Assembly: GCA_023229795.1 (NCBI GenBank)
Contig: JALNYP010000078.1
Span: 1 to 15,063 of the forward strand
DNA: 15,063 bases
Direction: 5' to 3'
DNA from: Syntrophobacterales bacterium
GTDB lineage: Bacteria; Desulfobacterota; Desulfobaccia; Desulfobaccales; 0-14-0-80-60-11
A program made the position numbers and the translations under genes. The notes beneath the pieces are model-generated. The model was not told the DNA's origin, did no database searches, and worked only from the letters and a program-made list of their open reading frames with translations. Below are positions 1-7,384 of the stretch, piece after piece. Numbering within the stretch: the stretch's first letter is position 1; each line of letters opens with the position of its first letter.

Positions 1-1
1 T

Positions 2-688
2 GCAGCCCGGCTCTGCATTCTCGAAGAAGTAAAGAACCTTGACGAGTTGCGCCGGATGGAACCGAAAGCAATAGTGAAGGCGCTCGGAGGCAAGGCGCAG
101 GTGTACGCTCCCTTCGTTCTTCTTCGCTCCCTGGAAGTCTGGCAGAATCTGAGCCCAAAGCTCGGGGTAGTGTCACTACCATCTCAGATACGGCAGTTGA
201 TCGAATCCACCTACAAGGACAGAGATACGGAGCCCGATTCATGGCTCCAGCTTTGCGATGAGTGGTTCGGAACCGAGTCGGCCAAAGAAATGATTGCCTC
301 TCGAAACTGCAACCTCTGGCAGGTGGCGCTTGAAGACGAAGAAGGGGTGCAAACCCGTCTCAATGAAGTACCGACCTTAGCACTGGTGCTCTGTCGAAAG
401 CTCACACGTCGGGAAGCCATTTTCATCGATAATGCCATAGGCCTTCTCGGAAGCGACCATTATCAACTTGCTACCGCCCAGGCGATTCACCAGAATCTGG
501 TGAAAGTTCCCGAGTACTGCTTTGATCATATCGAGCCGTGCATAGCTTTTTCCGATTATCTCCACGGGAAGCAATGCCTCGGAATCGTTGCCGAAGGGGG
601 GGCGGTTGAAGTGCAGGGATTAAAGCAAGGAACCCGGCTAATCTATTCTGACGACCTTGGGCTGGTTATCGAAAAACCATCCACTTAG
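2..688 (+). CDS. cas3: Cas3 helicase-nuclease of type I-E CRISPR, C-terminal part only (cut by window edge)
   Basis: The frame is open from base 2 with no stop upstream, so this is the tail of a longer gene; the TTG at 47 is not a true start. About 228 residues are visible. They match the C-terminal accessory region of type I-E Cas3: a Tyr-Ala-Pro-Phe segment followed by a Leu-Arg-Ser-Leu helix, then the 'SLPSQIRQLIESTY' stretch close to the LPsdIRplIEatY signature of these proteins. In intact Cas3 an HD nuclease and a superfamily 2 helicase degrade the DNA strand displaced by Cascade; those domains would lie left of the window. The stop codon overlaps the AGGAGG ribosome site of cas8e, the usual cas3-cas8e order. 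Family assignment is good; whether the upstream part is intact cannot be seen. Confidence 0.85.
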   Translation, partial: AARLCILEEVKNLDELRRMEPKAIVKALGGKAQVYAPFVLLRSLEVWQNLSPKLGVVSLPSQIRQLIESTYKDRDTEPDSWLQLCDEWFGTESAKEMIASRNCNLWQVALEDEEGVQTRLNEVPTLALVLCRKLTRREAIFIDNAIGLLGSDHYQLATAQAIHQNLVKVPEYCFDHIEPCIAFSDYLHGKQCLGIVAEGGAVEVQGLKQGTRLIYSDDLGLVIEKPST

Positions 689-692
689 GAGG
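687..692 (+). promoter_or_regulatory. Ribosome binding site of cas8e
   Basis: A perfect AGGAGG lies four bases before the ATG at 697 and overlaps the stop codon of cas3. It fixes the start of the cas8e remnant and supports translational coupling with cas3. Confidence 0.8.
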
Positions 693-696
693 AAAT

Positions 697-1442
697 ATGA
701 ATGTTGCCTTTGATCCGTGGATACCCGTGATGGACGCTTCGGGCCACCCAACCTGGGCGAGCCTGTATACCGTCCTGGCCGAAGGCGGGCAGTTTGCCGA
801 TCTGGCGGTGCGCCCGCATGAGCGGGTTGCCTTGATGCGGCTCCTGCTCTGTGTCGCCCATGCCGCGCTCAACGGGCCTAAAGATGCCGACTGGCTTGAC
901 GTCCCGGAAAAGCTGCCAGGCGCGGTGCAGAAGTACCTGACGGATTGGAAGGATTCCTTTGAGTTGTTCCATCCGGAAAAGCCGTGGTTGCAAGTAGCAG
1001 GGTTAAGAGGGGTCGACAAAGGAGCTGAAGATTCAGGAAAGACCTCTCCTGTGGCACTCCTGGATTTTGAATTGGCCACCGGGAACAATTCGACCCTCTT
1101 CGACCATGGCGGACAGATGAACTCCCGCCAAATCGAGCCTGAACGTATTGCCTTGAACTTACTGACTTTCCAGAATTTCTCCTCTGGCGGAGGCTCCCGG
1201 TGGCGCAGTGGAAGACCACCAGAACTTCTCAGGTTGGGAACCCGGATGCCCCGTGCCTGTCTCAATCCATGGCGCATTGTCTGCTGAGCGGAAGATCGTT
1301 GGCAGAAACAACGCATTTTAATCTGCCGACCCTTGAAAACATTAAACGGCATTACAGGACTTTCTCGACTGACCTAAAGAAAGGTGGCAAGTTAGATGGA
1401 AGGCAATTCCATAACTGGTCTGGGGGGAGGATTTCAAATTAA
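697..1442 (+). pseudogene. cas8e: Cas8e (Cse1/CasA) large subunit of type I-E Cascade, frameshifted and truncated
   Basis: The first frame (697 to about 1195) starts 'MNVAFDPWIPVMDASGH', the typical Cse1 N-terminus, and runs to the conserved 'LLTFQNFSSGG' segment (1159-1191). After that it turns into Arg/Pro-rich nonsense and stops at 1287. The next frame picks up the family sequence at 1200 ('VAQWKTTRTSQVGNPDAPCL', then a Ser-Met-Ala-His-Cys-Leu-Leu helix and 'NLPTLENIKRHY') and stops at 1442. A single-base indel near 1191-1200 explains the switch. Together the frames give about 245 residues, while Cse1 proteins are usually about 500, so the C-terminal half is gone. Similarity fades around 1340-1420. 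In an intact system this subunit recognises the PAM and recruits Cas3. It should be non-functional here. Confidence 0.85.
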
Positions 1443-1459
1443 GGGCCTTCTTCGCCCTT
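1441..1459 (+). terminator. Short stem-loop at the end of the cas8e remnant
   Basis: AAGGGC (1441-1446) pairs with GCCCTT (1454-1459) around a 7-base loop and begins within the stop codon. There is no T-tract after it, so function as an intrinsic terminator is doubtful. It may simply mark the junction where the rest of the cas operon was lost. Confidence 0.2.
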
Positions 1460-1780
1460 CCTGGAGGATAGGTGCGTCTCCCTCGGCCCCGTCTCCCGGG
1501 TGCCCCGCGGCCTGTGATTCTCTACCCCTCGAAAGGCCCAAAAGGGAAACCCGGGGACCGGGACTCCCTCCCCCTATTCATTATGCCTGCCTCGGATTCC
1601 ACATCAAAATTTTCGTCAATACCGTTTTTGTTTCCCGGGGAGATCCCGGTGGACGATCCCCCCAGGCGATGCGACCTGGCGCCAAAAATTGAGGGGCGAG
1701 GAAGTAAAATTCCCCAAGAGGCCGATGTGGAGGCTACCGGAAATTATGTGTGTTTACGACGCACCACTTGCTCTTGACAT
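1443..1780. other. Gene-free stretch between the cas remnant and the FAD protein gene
   Basis: Both strands were read. Overlapping open frames exist but their translations are low-complexity, rich in Pro/Gly/Arg, and match no family recognised here. No repeat-spacer pattern, tRNA or clear promoter is present. This is where cas11, cas7, cas5, cas6e, cas1 and cas2 would begin in an intact type I-E locus, so it is probably deletion-scar sequence. Confidence 0.5.
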
Positions 1781-3235
1781 TTAACCCGTCAGGAGAGTTC
1801 GGGCTCGACGCGCCGCCTTTTGCCCCTGGACGATGGCTGCCTCGATGCAAGGCAGGCCTTCCAGATCGGAGTTAGCCAGGATGATACGCCCTTGCGCTTG
1901 GGCAATATTGCCCTTCAGGGTGGTGAGAAATCCGGGATAGGGCACAATTTGAGCATGCCCGAACCGATAGAGGTGGATTTCTTCTACCTCCCGGGCCGTT
2001 CCCGGAAAGTGGCTCTCCACCGCGGTCAAAAGTTCTTTAGCCTTATCTCCGGGTTGGACTCGCAGCAATGCCTCCCGGTTTTGGGCATAAGGTTGGGGCG
2101 CAAAGACCGTCATCACCCGGGCCTCTCCGGACCGGGGAGTTCGAGGAGACATGATGAAGTCTGAGAGATGCTCTTCACCCACCACCCAGTTCTCATAGCC
2201 CGGGCTCTCCACGGAGATGCGGCCGCACAAGGCTGCCACCACGTAGCTGCTATAACGGAACCCTTTAAAGATCTCCAGGTTCCACCCTGCATGCGGCGGG
2301 AGGATATGCTGGGCGGCAAATTTCCCCAGTGCCAGGATCACGACCCCGGCCTGTAGACGATAGCCGCGGCTGCCCAGGCTATCCCACACCAGCAGATCAA
2401 CGCCATGCCGAGTGGGTTCAAGACGGACCAGGGTTTGTCCGCAACGGACCGGGGGTGATAGTGACTGCGCCAGGGCCCGAGCTATCATGGCGTTACCTCC
2501 AGGGAAGGCGGCAGTCCTGGATTTTTCGGAGAACTCTGACATCAGAAAAAAGAGGCCGGCCCAAGCGGAGATGGCTTCGGGGCCAGCTCCCAGACAAGAG
2601 CGGCAATATGGGGTCAAGATGTTGGTAACCTGCGGCGGCAATCCCTGCTCTTTTTCCAGGAAGTGCGCCAGGGTGATCTGGTCTAACTCCGGATTTGGCA
2701 AGTTATCAGAACCCAGCGGGTCCCAAACTTCCTCCCAGACTGCCAGCCTTTCGACCAGATTTACCAGGCCATTTATGGCACGGCGCGGCAACGGCAGGAT
2801 CTGGAGGCCAGGTTTGGAAAAACAATCAGGATACCAGCGGCCTCCATAGAATAGGGCGCTCACCGGCTTGGATACCAGGGAGTCAGCCAGAGGCAGTTCT
2901 AACCCTTTATACCAGGCCTCCCAGGAAGGGTCGCCCAGGTAATAGAAATAGGCAGAGCCGGCTGGATAGGCAAGTCCTTGGTAAGAACCCTGCCGGCATA
3001 CACCTCCCGGGACCTCACCTGCCTCCAGCACCAACACTCGGCGTTCCCTTAAGTGATAGGCGGAGGTAAGGCCGGAGAGGCCCGCACCCACCACTACCAC
3101 CTCCCATTGTTCTTCGACTTCGGGTGGAAATGGCAGTTTGCCGCCAGGCTGGTGGTAAAAATGGCGATGACAGGGCTGGAAGTTGTCTCCGTCCCAGGGT
3201 CTGATCAGAGGCTGGTGTGGAAATATGCTGGTCAA
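1781..3235 (-). CDS. FAD-dependent amine-oxidase / protoporphyrinogen-oxidase-like protein
   Basis: A 484-residue flavoprotein. The dinucleotide-binding motif GAGLSGL sits at residues 50-56, after a beta strand of Val residues, and the ribose-binding Glu is in 'VLVLEAG' (residues 67-73), followed by 'PGGVC' as in amine oxidase, phytoene desaturase and HemG/HemY-like enzymes. The C-terminus ('RIILANSDLEG', then 'IEAAIVQGQKAAR') matches the second FAD contact of this fold. The substrate cannot be told. There is an unusual extension of about 45 residues before the Rossmann fold, rich in His, Pro and aromatic residues. The start is a TTG; an in-frame TGA lies just upstream and no Met occurs before the FAD motif, so TTG or an internal GTG must be used. 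No clear Shine-Dalgarno is seen. It is monocistronic and divergent from the methyltransferase gene. Confidence 0.8.
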   Translation of the reverse strand: MTSIFPHQPLIRPWDGDNFQPCHRHFYHQPGGKLPFPPEVEEQWEVVVVGAGLSGLTSAYHLRERRVLVLEAGEVPGGVCRQGSYQGLAYPAGSAYFYYLGDPSWEAWYKGLELPLADSLVSKPVSALFYGGRWYPDCFSKPGLQILPLPRRAINGLVNLVERLAVWEEVWDPLGSDNLPNPELDQITLAHFLEKEQGLPPQVTNILTPYCRSCLGAGPEAISAWAGLFFLMSEFSEKSRTAAFPGGNAMIARALAQSLSPPVRCGQTLVRLEPTRHGVDLLVWDSLGSRGYRLQAGVVILALGKFAAQHILPPHAGWNLEIFKGFRYSSYVVAALCGRISVESPGYENWVVGEEHLSDFIMSPRTPRSGEARVMTVFAPQPYAQNREALLRVQPGDKAKELLTAVESHFPGTAREVEEIHLYRFGHAQIVPYPGFLTTLKGNIAQAQGRIILANSDLEGLPCIEAAIVQGQKAARRARTLLTG

Positions 3236-3288
3236 TGGTCGCTTTCAGGATTCAGGCGGTTTCGCCGTATTCAATAAGTCTTTGAAGC

Positions 3289-3300
3289 TAATCCGGATTA
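3289..3300. promoter_or_regulatory. 12-bp perfect palindrome, candidate operator
   Basis: TAATCCGGATTA is a perfect inverted repeat in the 246-base gap between two divergent genes, 53 bases before the TTG start of the FAD protein. The position suits a dimeric regulator, but no regulator gene is nearby and chance cannot be excluded. Confidence 0.3.
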
Positions 3301-3481
3301 TTCCCAGTGTCAAGTCTGGGACCTACAAAGTTTGCCGGCAATATGTCGGTGAGATTGACCCTGCTCGCATTAGGAGCGCAACTGTTTCCGTGATATCATG
3401 TAAACATTAGAAAGCAACCGAATAGGTGGTAAGAGGTTTCCCAGGCCACTCGAAGTTGCAGACGAGGGGCCGCTGCTGGTC

Positions 3482-4216
3482 TTGAATGACTTTGGCTCGG
3501 GATGCATGATGATTGGCTGGATAATACCCCCGCCTAAACCGCCGACCAAGACTCCGCCGGAATTCTTGCAGGAGCGTCTTAAAAAGGTGCGGGAGCTTGA
3601 GGCGAAAGGGTTCTTGCGGTCTCCCCGGCTAAAGGCAGCCATGCGTAAAGTGCCCCGGGAAGCCTTCATCCCCTACAACTACCGGGATTATGCCTATCAG
3701 GAGGTTCCTTTGCCCCTGCCGGGGGAGGCCACCATCTCTTGCCCGCATAGTTACCCTTTATTTTATGAAGCCTTACAGCTCGGTCTGGGGCATCGCTTTT
3801 TAGAAGTGGGCAGTGGCTCCGGGTACGGGGCAGCCCTGGCCTGGGAGGTAGTTGGCCCTGGCGGGCTGGCGGTCAGCCTGGAGATCGACTCCGAGACCTT
3901 TGCCTTCGCCAGGGATAACTTGCAGCGTTTGGGTTATCAGCAGGTGGTGATCATTAACGGAGATGGCTCCAAGGGGTACCCGCCTCTGGCTCCTTATGAC
4001 CGGATATGTTTCACCGCCGCGGCCCCCGAGGTCCCGCCTCCCTTATTGGAACAATTGACCGTCGGGGGGCGCCTCATTGGGCCGGTGGGAAAACCTGGGC
4101 AAATCCAGGACTTGGTACTGGTGGTGCGTGAGGACACCGGGGCATGGCGGCGAGTCGTGGTGGAGCGAGTTGTTTATATTCCCCTGCGGGGAGAATATGG
4201 CTATTCGCCGGGCTAA
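3482..4216 (+). CDS. Protein-L-isoaspartate O-methyltransferase-like SAM-dependent methyltransferase
   Basis: A 244-residue class I methyltransferase. The SAM-binding motif is 'FLEVGSGSGYGAALA' (residues 106-120), followed by an acidic end of strand 2 ('SLEID', 132-136). The PCMT post-motifs are clear: 'RKVPREAFIP' (55-64), 'FTAAAPEVPPPLLEQL' (177-192) and 'GGRLIGPVG' (195-203). PCMT repairs isoaspartyl residues in aged proteins using SAM. The usual 'TISQP' substrate loop reads TISCP here (84-88), and the N-terminus carries a Pro-rich run (residues 16-26). The start is uncertain: TTG at 3482 has GAGGGG 12 bases before it, but ATG at 3506 or 3509 would also keep the domain. AmrS follows 54 bases downstream on the same strand, probably in one transcript. 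Confidence 0.8.
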   Translation: MNDFGSGCMMIGWIIPPPKPPTKTPPEFLQERLKKVRELEAKGFLRSPRLKAAMRKVPREAFIPYNYRDYAYQEVPLPLPGEATISCPHSYPLFYEALQLGLGHRFLEVGSGSGYGAALAWEVVGPGGLAVSLEIDSETFAFARDNLQRLGYQQVVIINGDGSKGYPPLAPYDRICFTAAAPEVPPPLLEQLTVGGRLIGPVGKPGQIQDLVLVVREDTGAWRRVVVERVVYIPLRGEYGYSPG

Positions 4217-4257
4217 GCGTCCTGGGGCCAGATCGACCTTGCTTCGCTTTCGCCTCC

Positions 4258-4263
4258 GGGAGG
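4258..4263 (+). promoter_or_regulatory. Ribosome binding site deciding the GTG start of the first amrS
   Basis: GGGAGG ends seven bases before the GTG at 4271. There is no ATG nearby in frame, so this site supports the GTG start. Confidence 0.7.
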
Positions 4264-4270
4264 TATTGAC

Positions 4271-5293
4271 GTGAGCTATCCGGCTCGCCTGTTTGAGGCT
4301 TTGCCTGGAGGAGGGGTCCGCTGCCAGGCCTGCATCAGGCGCTGCCGGATAGCCCTGGGGAAACGCGGTTGGTGCCGCACCCGGGAAAACCAGGACGGTC
4401 GGCTCGTTAGTCTGATTTATGGACAGGTCGCGTCGCTCTCTTTGAATCCCATTGAGAAAAAGCCGGTGTTCCATTTCCTCCCCGGCAGCCGCTGGCTTTC
4501 CGTGGGAAGTCTGGGTTGTAACTTTCGCTGTCCCGGATGCCAGAATTGGGAATTGGCTCATGCGGATATGGACCGGGAGCTGAAGTCCACCCGGTATGTC
4601 AGCCCTGCGGCTCTGGTCCAGTTAGCCCGGGAGCGCCAGGCGGCAGGAATTTCCTGGACTTTTAATGAACCGGCCATCTGGATCGAGTATATTCTGGACA
4701 CCGCGCCTTTGGCCAGGCAGGCAGGGCTGTTCACGAACATCGTCACCAACGGGGCCCTGACGAAAGAAGCGGTGGACGCCCTGGGCCCGCATCTGGATGT
4801 TTACCGCAGCGATATCAAAGGGTTTTTGGCGCGCACCTACATGACCCTGGCGCACCTGCCTCATTATGAAGAAATTTTTGCCGCGGCCGAGCGGGCTCGT
4901 CACCGGTGGGGCATGCACGTGGAGCTGGTAACCAATATTATCCCGGGCCTCAATGACGATGACGCGACCTTAGAGGGTATCGCCCACTGGATTGCCAGCC
5001 GTCTGGGGCCTGACATTCCCTGGCATGTAACTCGCTTTTACCCGGCTTTTATTTTCCAGGACCGGCCGGCGACCCCTCTCAAAACCCTGCTCCGGGCGTA
5101 TGACATCGGAAGGGCCCAAGGCCTCAGGTACTGCTACCTGGGCAATGTGCCTGGACATGAGCTGGAAAACACCTACTGCCCCCGGTGTCAGACCCGCCTC
5201 ATCCGCCGGGAAATTTTCGATGTCCTGGAAAACCGCCTCCAAGCAGGTTGCTGCCCGGAATGCGGGACGCCGATTCCAGGCCGATGGATTTAA
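4271..5293 (+). CDS. amrS: AmmeMemoRadiSam-type radical SAM enzyme (AmrS), copy 1
   Basis: A 340-residue radical SAM protein of the AmrS group, related to pyruvate formate-lyase activating enzymes. The 4Fe-4S site is the CxxxCxxC of 'GCNFRCPGCQNWE' (Cys83, Cys87, Cys90). An N-terminal cysteine set (Cys18, Cys21, Cys25, Cys35) is followed by 'GKRGWCRTREN', and a C-terminal zinc-ribbon-like set uses Cys303/Cys306 and Cys328/Cys331. Other family marks are 'NPIEKKPVFHFLPGS' (59-73), 'TFNEP' (130-134), 'NIIPGLND' (222-229) and 'WHVTRFYP' (251-258). The family generates a 5'-deoxyadenosyl radical from SAM; its natural substrate is not firmly known. The partner genes that name the system (AMMECR1, MEMO) are absent from this window. 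It starts at GTG and is probably cotranscribed with the PCMT-like gene. It converges on metK. Confidence 0.88.
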   Translation: MSYPARLFEALPGGGVRCQACIRRCRIALGKRGWCRTRENQDGRLVSLIYGQVASLSLNPIEKKPVFHFLPGSRWLSVGSLGCNFRCPGCQNWELAHADMDRELKSTRYVSPAALVQLARERQAAGISWTFNEPAIWIEYILDTAPLARQAGLFTNIVTNGALTKEAVDALGPHLDVYRSDIKGFLARTYMTLAHLPHYEEIFAAAERARHRWGMHVELVTNIIPGLNDDDATLEGIAHWIASRLGPDIPWHVTRFYPAFIFQDRPATPLKTLLRAYDIGRAQGLRYCYLGNVPGHELENTYCPRCQTRLIRREIFDVLENRLQAGCCPECGTPIPGRWI

Positions 5294-5379
5294 TTTGCTT
5301 CAAGACCATCTTGGGTAGGTTTTGAGGCGGTTTTATTAAGTCTCTCTTTTCAATCTTTTAAAGTTTCTAAGGTTTCCCT

Positions 5380-6531
5380 TTAAAGCGATCTCACCGCTTC
5401 CCAAGGAAAAAGCCAGCCATCATAAGGGCGGCCAAAGTGTCCGTAAACCGCAGTGGCCCGGTAGATGGGCCGCTGGAGACCCAGGCCGGCAATCATGCCG
5501 GAGGGTGTCAGATCGAAGTGTCTTTGGAACAGGGCCAGGATTTCCGGGTCAGCAAGGCGCCCGCTGCCAAAAGTTTCCACCCCCAGAGAGACCGGGACCG
5601 GCTCTCCGATAACGTAGGCTGCACGCAGTTCGCACCGGCGGGCCAGACCGGCGGCGACTATAGATTTGGCCGCCTGCCGAAGAGTGTAGGAGGCACTCCG
5701 GTCCACCTTGGTGGGGTCTTTGCCGGAAAAACTCCCACCGCCATGGCGAGCTAAGCCGCCATAAGTGTCCACCATGGCTTTTCTGCCGGTCGCCCCGGTA
5801 TCGCCATGGGGTCCACCGATGACAAACCGGCCGGTGGGATTAATGAAGAACCGGCAGCGCTCATCCAAAAGCGAGGCGGGAATAGCCGGGTGGATCACTT
5901 CCCGGGCCAAATCTGCCCGAAGGGTGGCCATATCCACCTCGGCGGTATGCTGGGCCGAGACCACTACCGCCTCCACCCTGGAGGGCCGCCCTGCCACATA
6001 TTCCACCGTTACCTGGGTTTTACCATCGGGGCGCAGGTAGGGTAAGGTCCCTTCTTTGCGGACCGCAGCGAGCCGACAGGCCAGTTGGTGCGCCAGCATT
6101 ATGGGCAAAGGCATGAGTTCCTCGGTTTCCTCACAGGCATAGCCATACATGATTCCCTGGTCCCCTGCCCCCAACGCTTTCCCGCGGGCCTGATCAATAT
6201 CCACCCCCCTGGCAATGTCCGGGGACTGAGCATGAAGGCGCACCTCTATCTGGGCGCCGAGATAATCGAACCCCAAATCTTCATACACATAACCAATGTC
6301 CTTGATGACCTGGCGCACCACCGGTTCGACGTCAATCCGGGCCTGAGATGTGACTTCCCCCGCCAGCAAGACATAATTAGAGGTGACCATAATTTCCACC
6401 GCCACCCGAGATCCCGGATCTTTCTCCAGGTAGGCGTCGAGCAGCGCATCCGCAATCTGGTCGGCCACCTTATCTGGATGACCTTCGGTCACCGATTCGC
6501 TGGTAAAATAGATTTTTTCCCCCATGTTCAT
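5380..6531 (-). CDS. metK: S-adenosylmethionine synthetase
   Basis: A 383-residue, full-length MetK. It joins methionine and ATP to make SAM in the cytoplasm, releasing phosphate and pyrophosphate. The sequence shows the N-terminal 'FTSESVTEGHPDK' (residues 9-21), the ATP-site hexapeptide GAGDQG (121-126) followed by Ile-Met-Tyr-Gly, 'RPDGKTQV' (167-174), 'GRFVIGGPHGDTGATGRK' (234-251) and the P-loop-like 'GGGSFSGKDPTKVDRS' (264-279). The C-terminus 'PIYRATAVYGHFGR' is normal, though the last residues differ from the decayed copy at 10761. Two starts are possible: ATG at 6531 is only 3 bases from the GAGGAAGG ribosome site, while ATG at 6525 (two codons in) has 9-base spacing and gives the usual 'MGEKIYFTSE' start. 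The gene is divergent from wbqC and convergent with amrS. Confidence 0.97.
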   Translation of the reverse strand: MNMGEKIYFTSESVTEGHPDKVADQIADALLDAYLEKDPGSRVAVEIMVTSNYVLLAGEVTSQARIDVEPVVRQVIKDIGYVYEDLGFDYLGAQIEVRLHAQSPDIARGVDIDQARGKALGAGDQGIMYGYACEETEELMPLPIMLAHQLACRLAAVRKEGTLPYLRPDGKTQVTVEYVAGRPSRVEAVVVSAQHTAEVDMATLRADLAREVIHPAIPASLLDERCRFFINPTGRFVIGGPHGDTGATGRKAMVDTYGGLARHGGGSFSGKDPTKVDRSASYTLRQAAKSIVAAGLARRCELRAAYVIGEPVPVSLGVETFGSGRLADPEILALFQRHFDLTPSGMIAGLGLQRPIYRATAVYGHFGRPYDGWLFPWEAVRSL

Positions 6532-6559
6532 TGACCTTCCTCTCGCACCGGTTATTTTC

Positions 6560-6588
6560 TAGATAATACCCTCTGGCGGCGTCTGCAA
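6560..6588 (-). promoter_or_regulatory. Candidate sigma-70-type promoter of metK
   Basis: Read on the minus strand, TTGCAG (6588-6583) and TATCTA (6565-6560) are separated by exactly 17 bases. They lie about 30 bases before the metK start. Both hexamers are imperfect, so this is tentative. No SAM riboswitch was recognised in the 123-base gap. Confidence 0.35.
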
Positions 6589-6654
6589 CCTGGTCAAACC
6601 GGACCCTGGGGGAGCATACGGTCAAGATCTCTGGGACGGCTTCAAAGGCACGAC

Positions 6655-7368
6655 ATGATTATCTCGGCCAATCAACCGTATTTTTGCCCCTTCCCGGGTT
6701 TTTTCTACAAAGCCTTCCTCAGCGACATCCTGATCATCTTGGACGAAGTTCAATTGCCGCATGGCACGACGTGGATCAGCCGAAACCGTTTTAAGAACGA
6801 TCAAGGCGCCTTGTGGCTGACCATTCCAGTTTGGAAGAAGGGTTTGGGAGAACAGCACATCAACCAGGTGAGAATCTGCTACGAAGGGCGCTGGTTGCGC
6901 AAGCACTTGGAAAGCCTCAAGAGTGCCTATGGGCATGCACCCTACCTCGGAGACCATCTCAGCTTTATTGAAGGGCTGTTTGCCGCGCGCTGCGAAAAGC
7001 TCACCGACCTGAACCTGGCGATTATCCGCTATCTCATGAATTGCCTCCAGATCCAAACACGACTGGTCCTCCTATCCGAGTTAGGGGTTAAAGCCAGAGG
7101 AACACAACAACTCAGCGAGATCTGCAAGGCCCTGGGGGCTTCTGTTTTCCTGGCCCAGACCCAGGCCAAAAAATATCTCGATGTAGATCTTTTCCAGAAA
7201 AATGGGATTGAGCTTCGCTACTTCAGATACGTTCCACCCATTTATCCCCAGCTTTGGGGAAACTTCCTTGCCAATCTTTCCACGCTTGATCTGGCGTTCA
7301 ATTGCGGACCCAAGGCGCGTGATATGCTGCTTCGCTACCAGCCTGTGGCAAGTCTTAGCTCGGTTTAA
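6655..7368 (+). CDS. WbqC family protein
   Basis: A 237-residue protein starting 'MIISANQPYFCPFPGFFYK', the N-terminal signature of the WbqC-like family, followed by 'LSDILIILDEVQLPHGT' and 'SRNRFKN' as in that family. Members are often found in O-antigen or other surface glycan clusters and have been linked to sugar or amino-acid modification; the exact reaction is not established. No polysaccharide genes lie in this window, so the copy is an orphan. AAAGG six bases before the ATG is a plausible ribosome site. The gene ends 16 bases before the convergent COG2509 gene, with no clear terminator between them. Length agrees with the family. Confidence 0.82.
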   Translation: MIISANQPYFCPFPGFFYKAFLSDILIILDEVQLPHGTTWISRNRFKNDQGALWLTIPVWKKGLGEQHINQVRICYEGRWLRKHLESLKSAYGHAPYLGDHLSFIEGLFAARCEKLTDLNLAIIRYLMNCLQIQTRLVLLSELGVKARGTQQLSEICKALGASVFLAQTQAKKYLDVDLFQKNGIELRYFRYVPPIYPQLWGNFLANLSTLDLAFNCGPKARDMLLRYQPVASLSSV

Positions 7369-7384
7369 TACGCCCTTGTTCTTG

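Noticed and set aside
1396..1777. Two overlapping open frames of about 100 codons
   Set aside because: Translations are Pro/Gly/Arg-rich with no family likeness, and neither has a convincing ribosome site; typical of GC-rich noncoding DNA.
1443..1780. Possible CRISPR array beside the cas genes, because of GC-rich motifs such as GTTTCCCGGGGAG
   Set aside because: No unit repeats at regular spacing anywhere in the gap; only single occurrences.
5294..5379. Bidirectional terminator between amrS copy 1 and metK
   Set aside because: Only a 5-bp stem (CAAGA/TCTTG) without a proper T-tract was found; too weak to annotate.
6532..6654. SAM riboswitch upstream of metK (a CTTTGAAG motif occurs on the minus strand)
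   Set aside because: The conserved core of SAM-I around that motif and the expected stems are not present.
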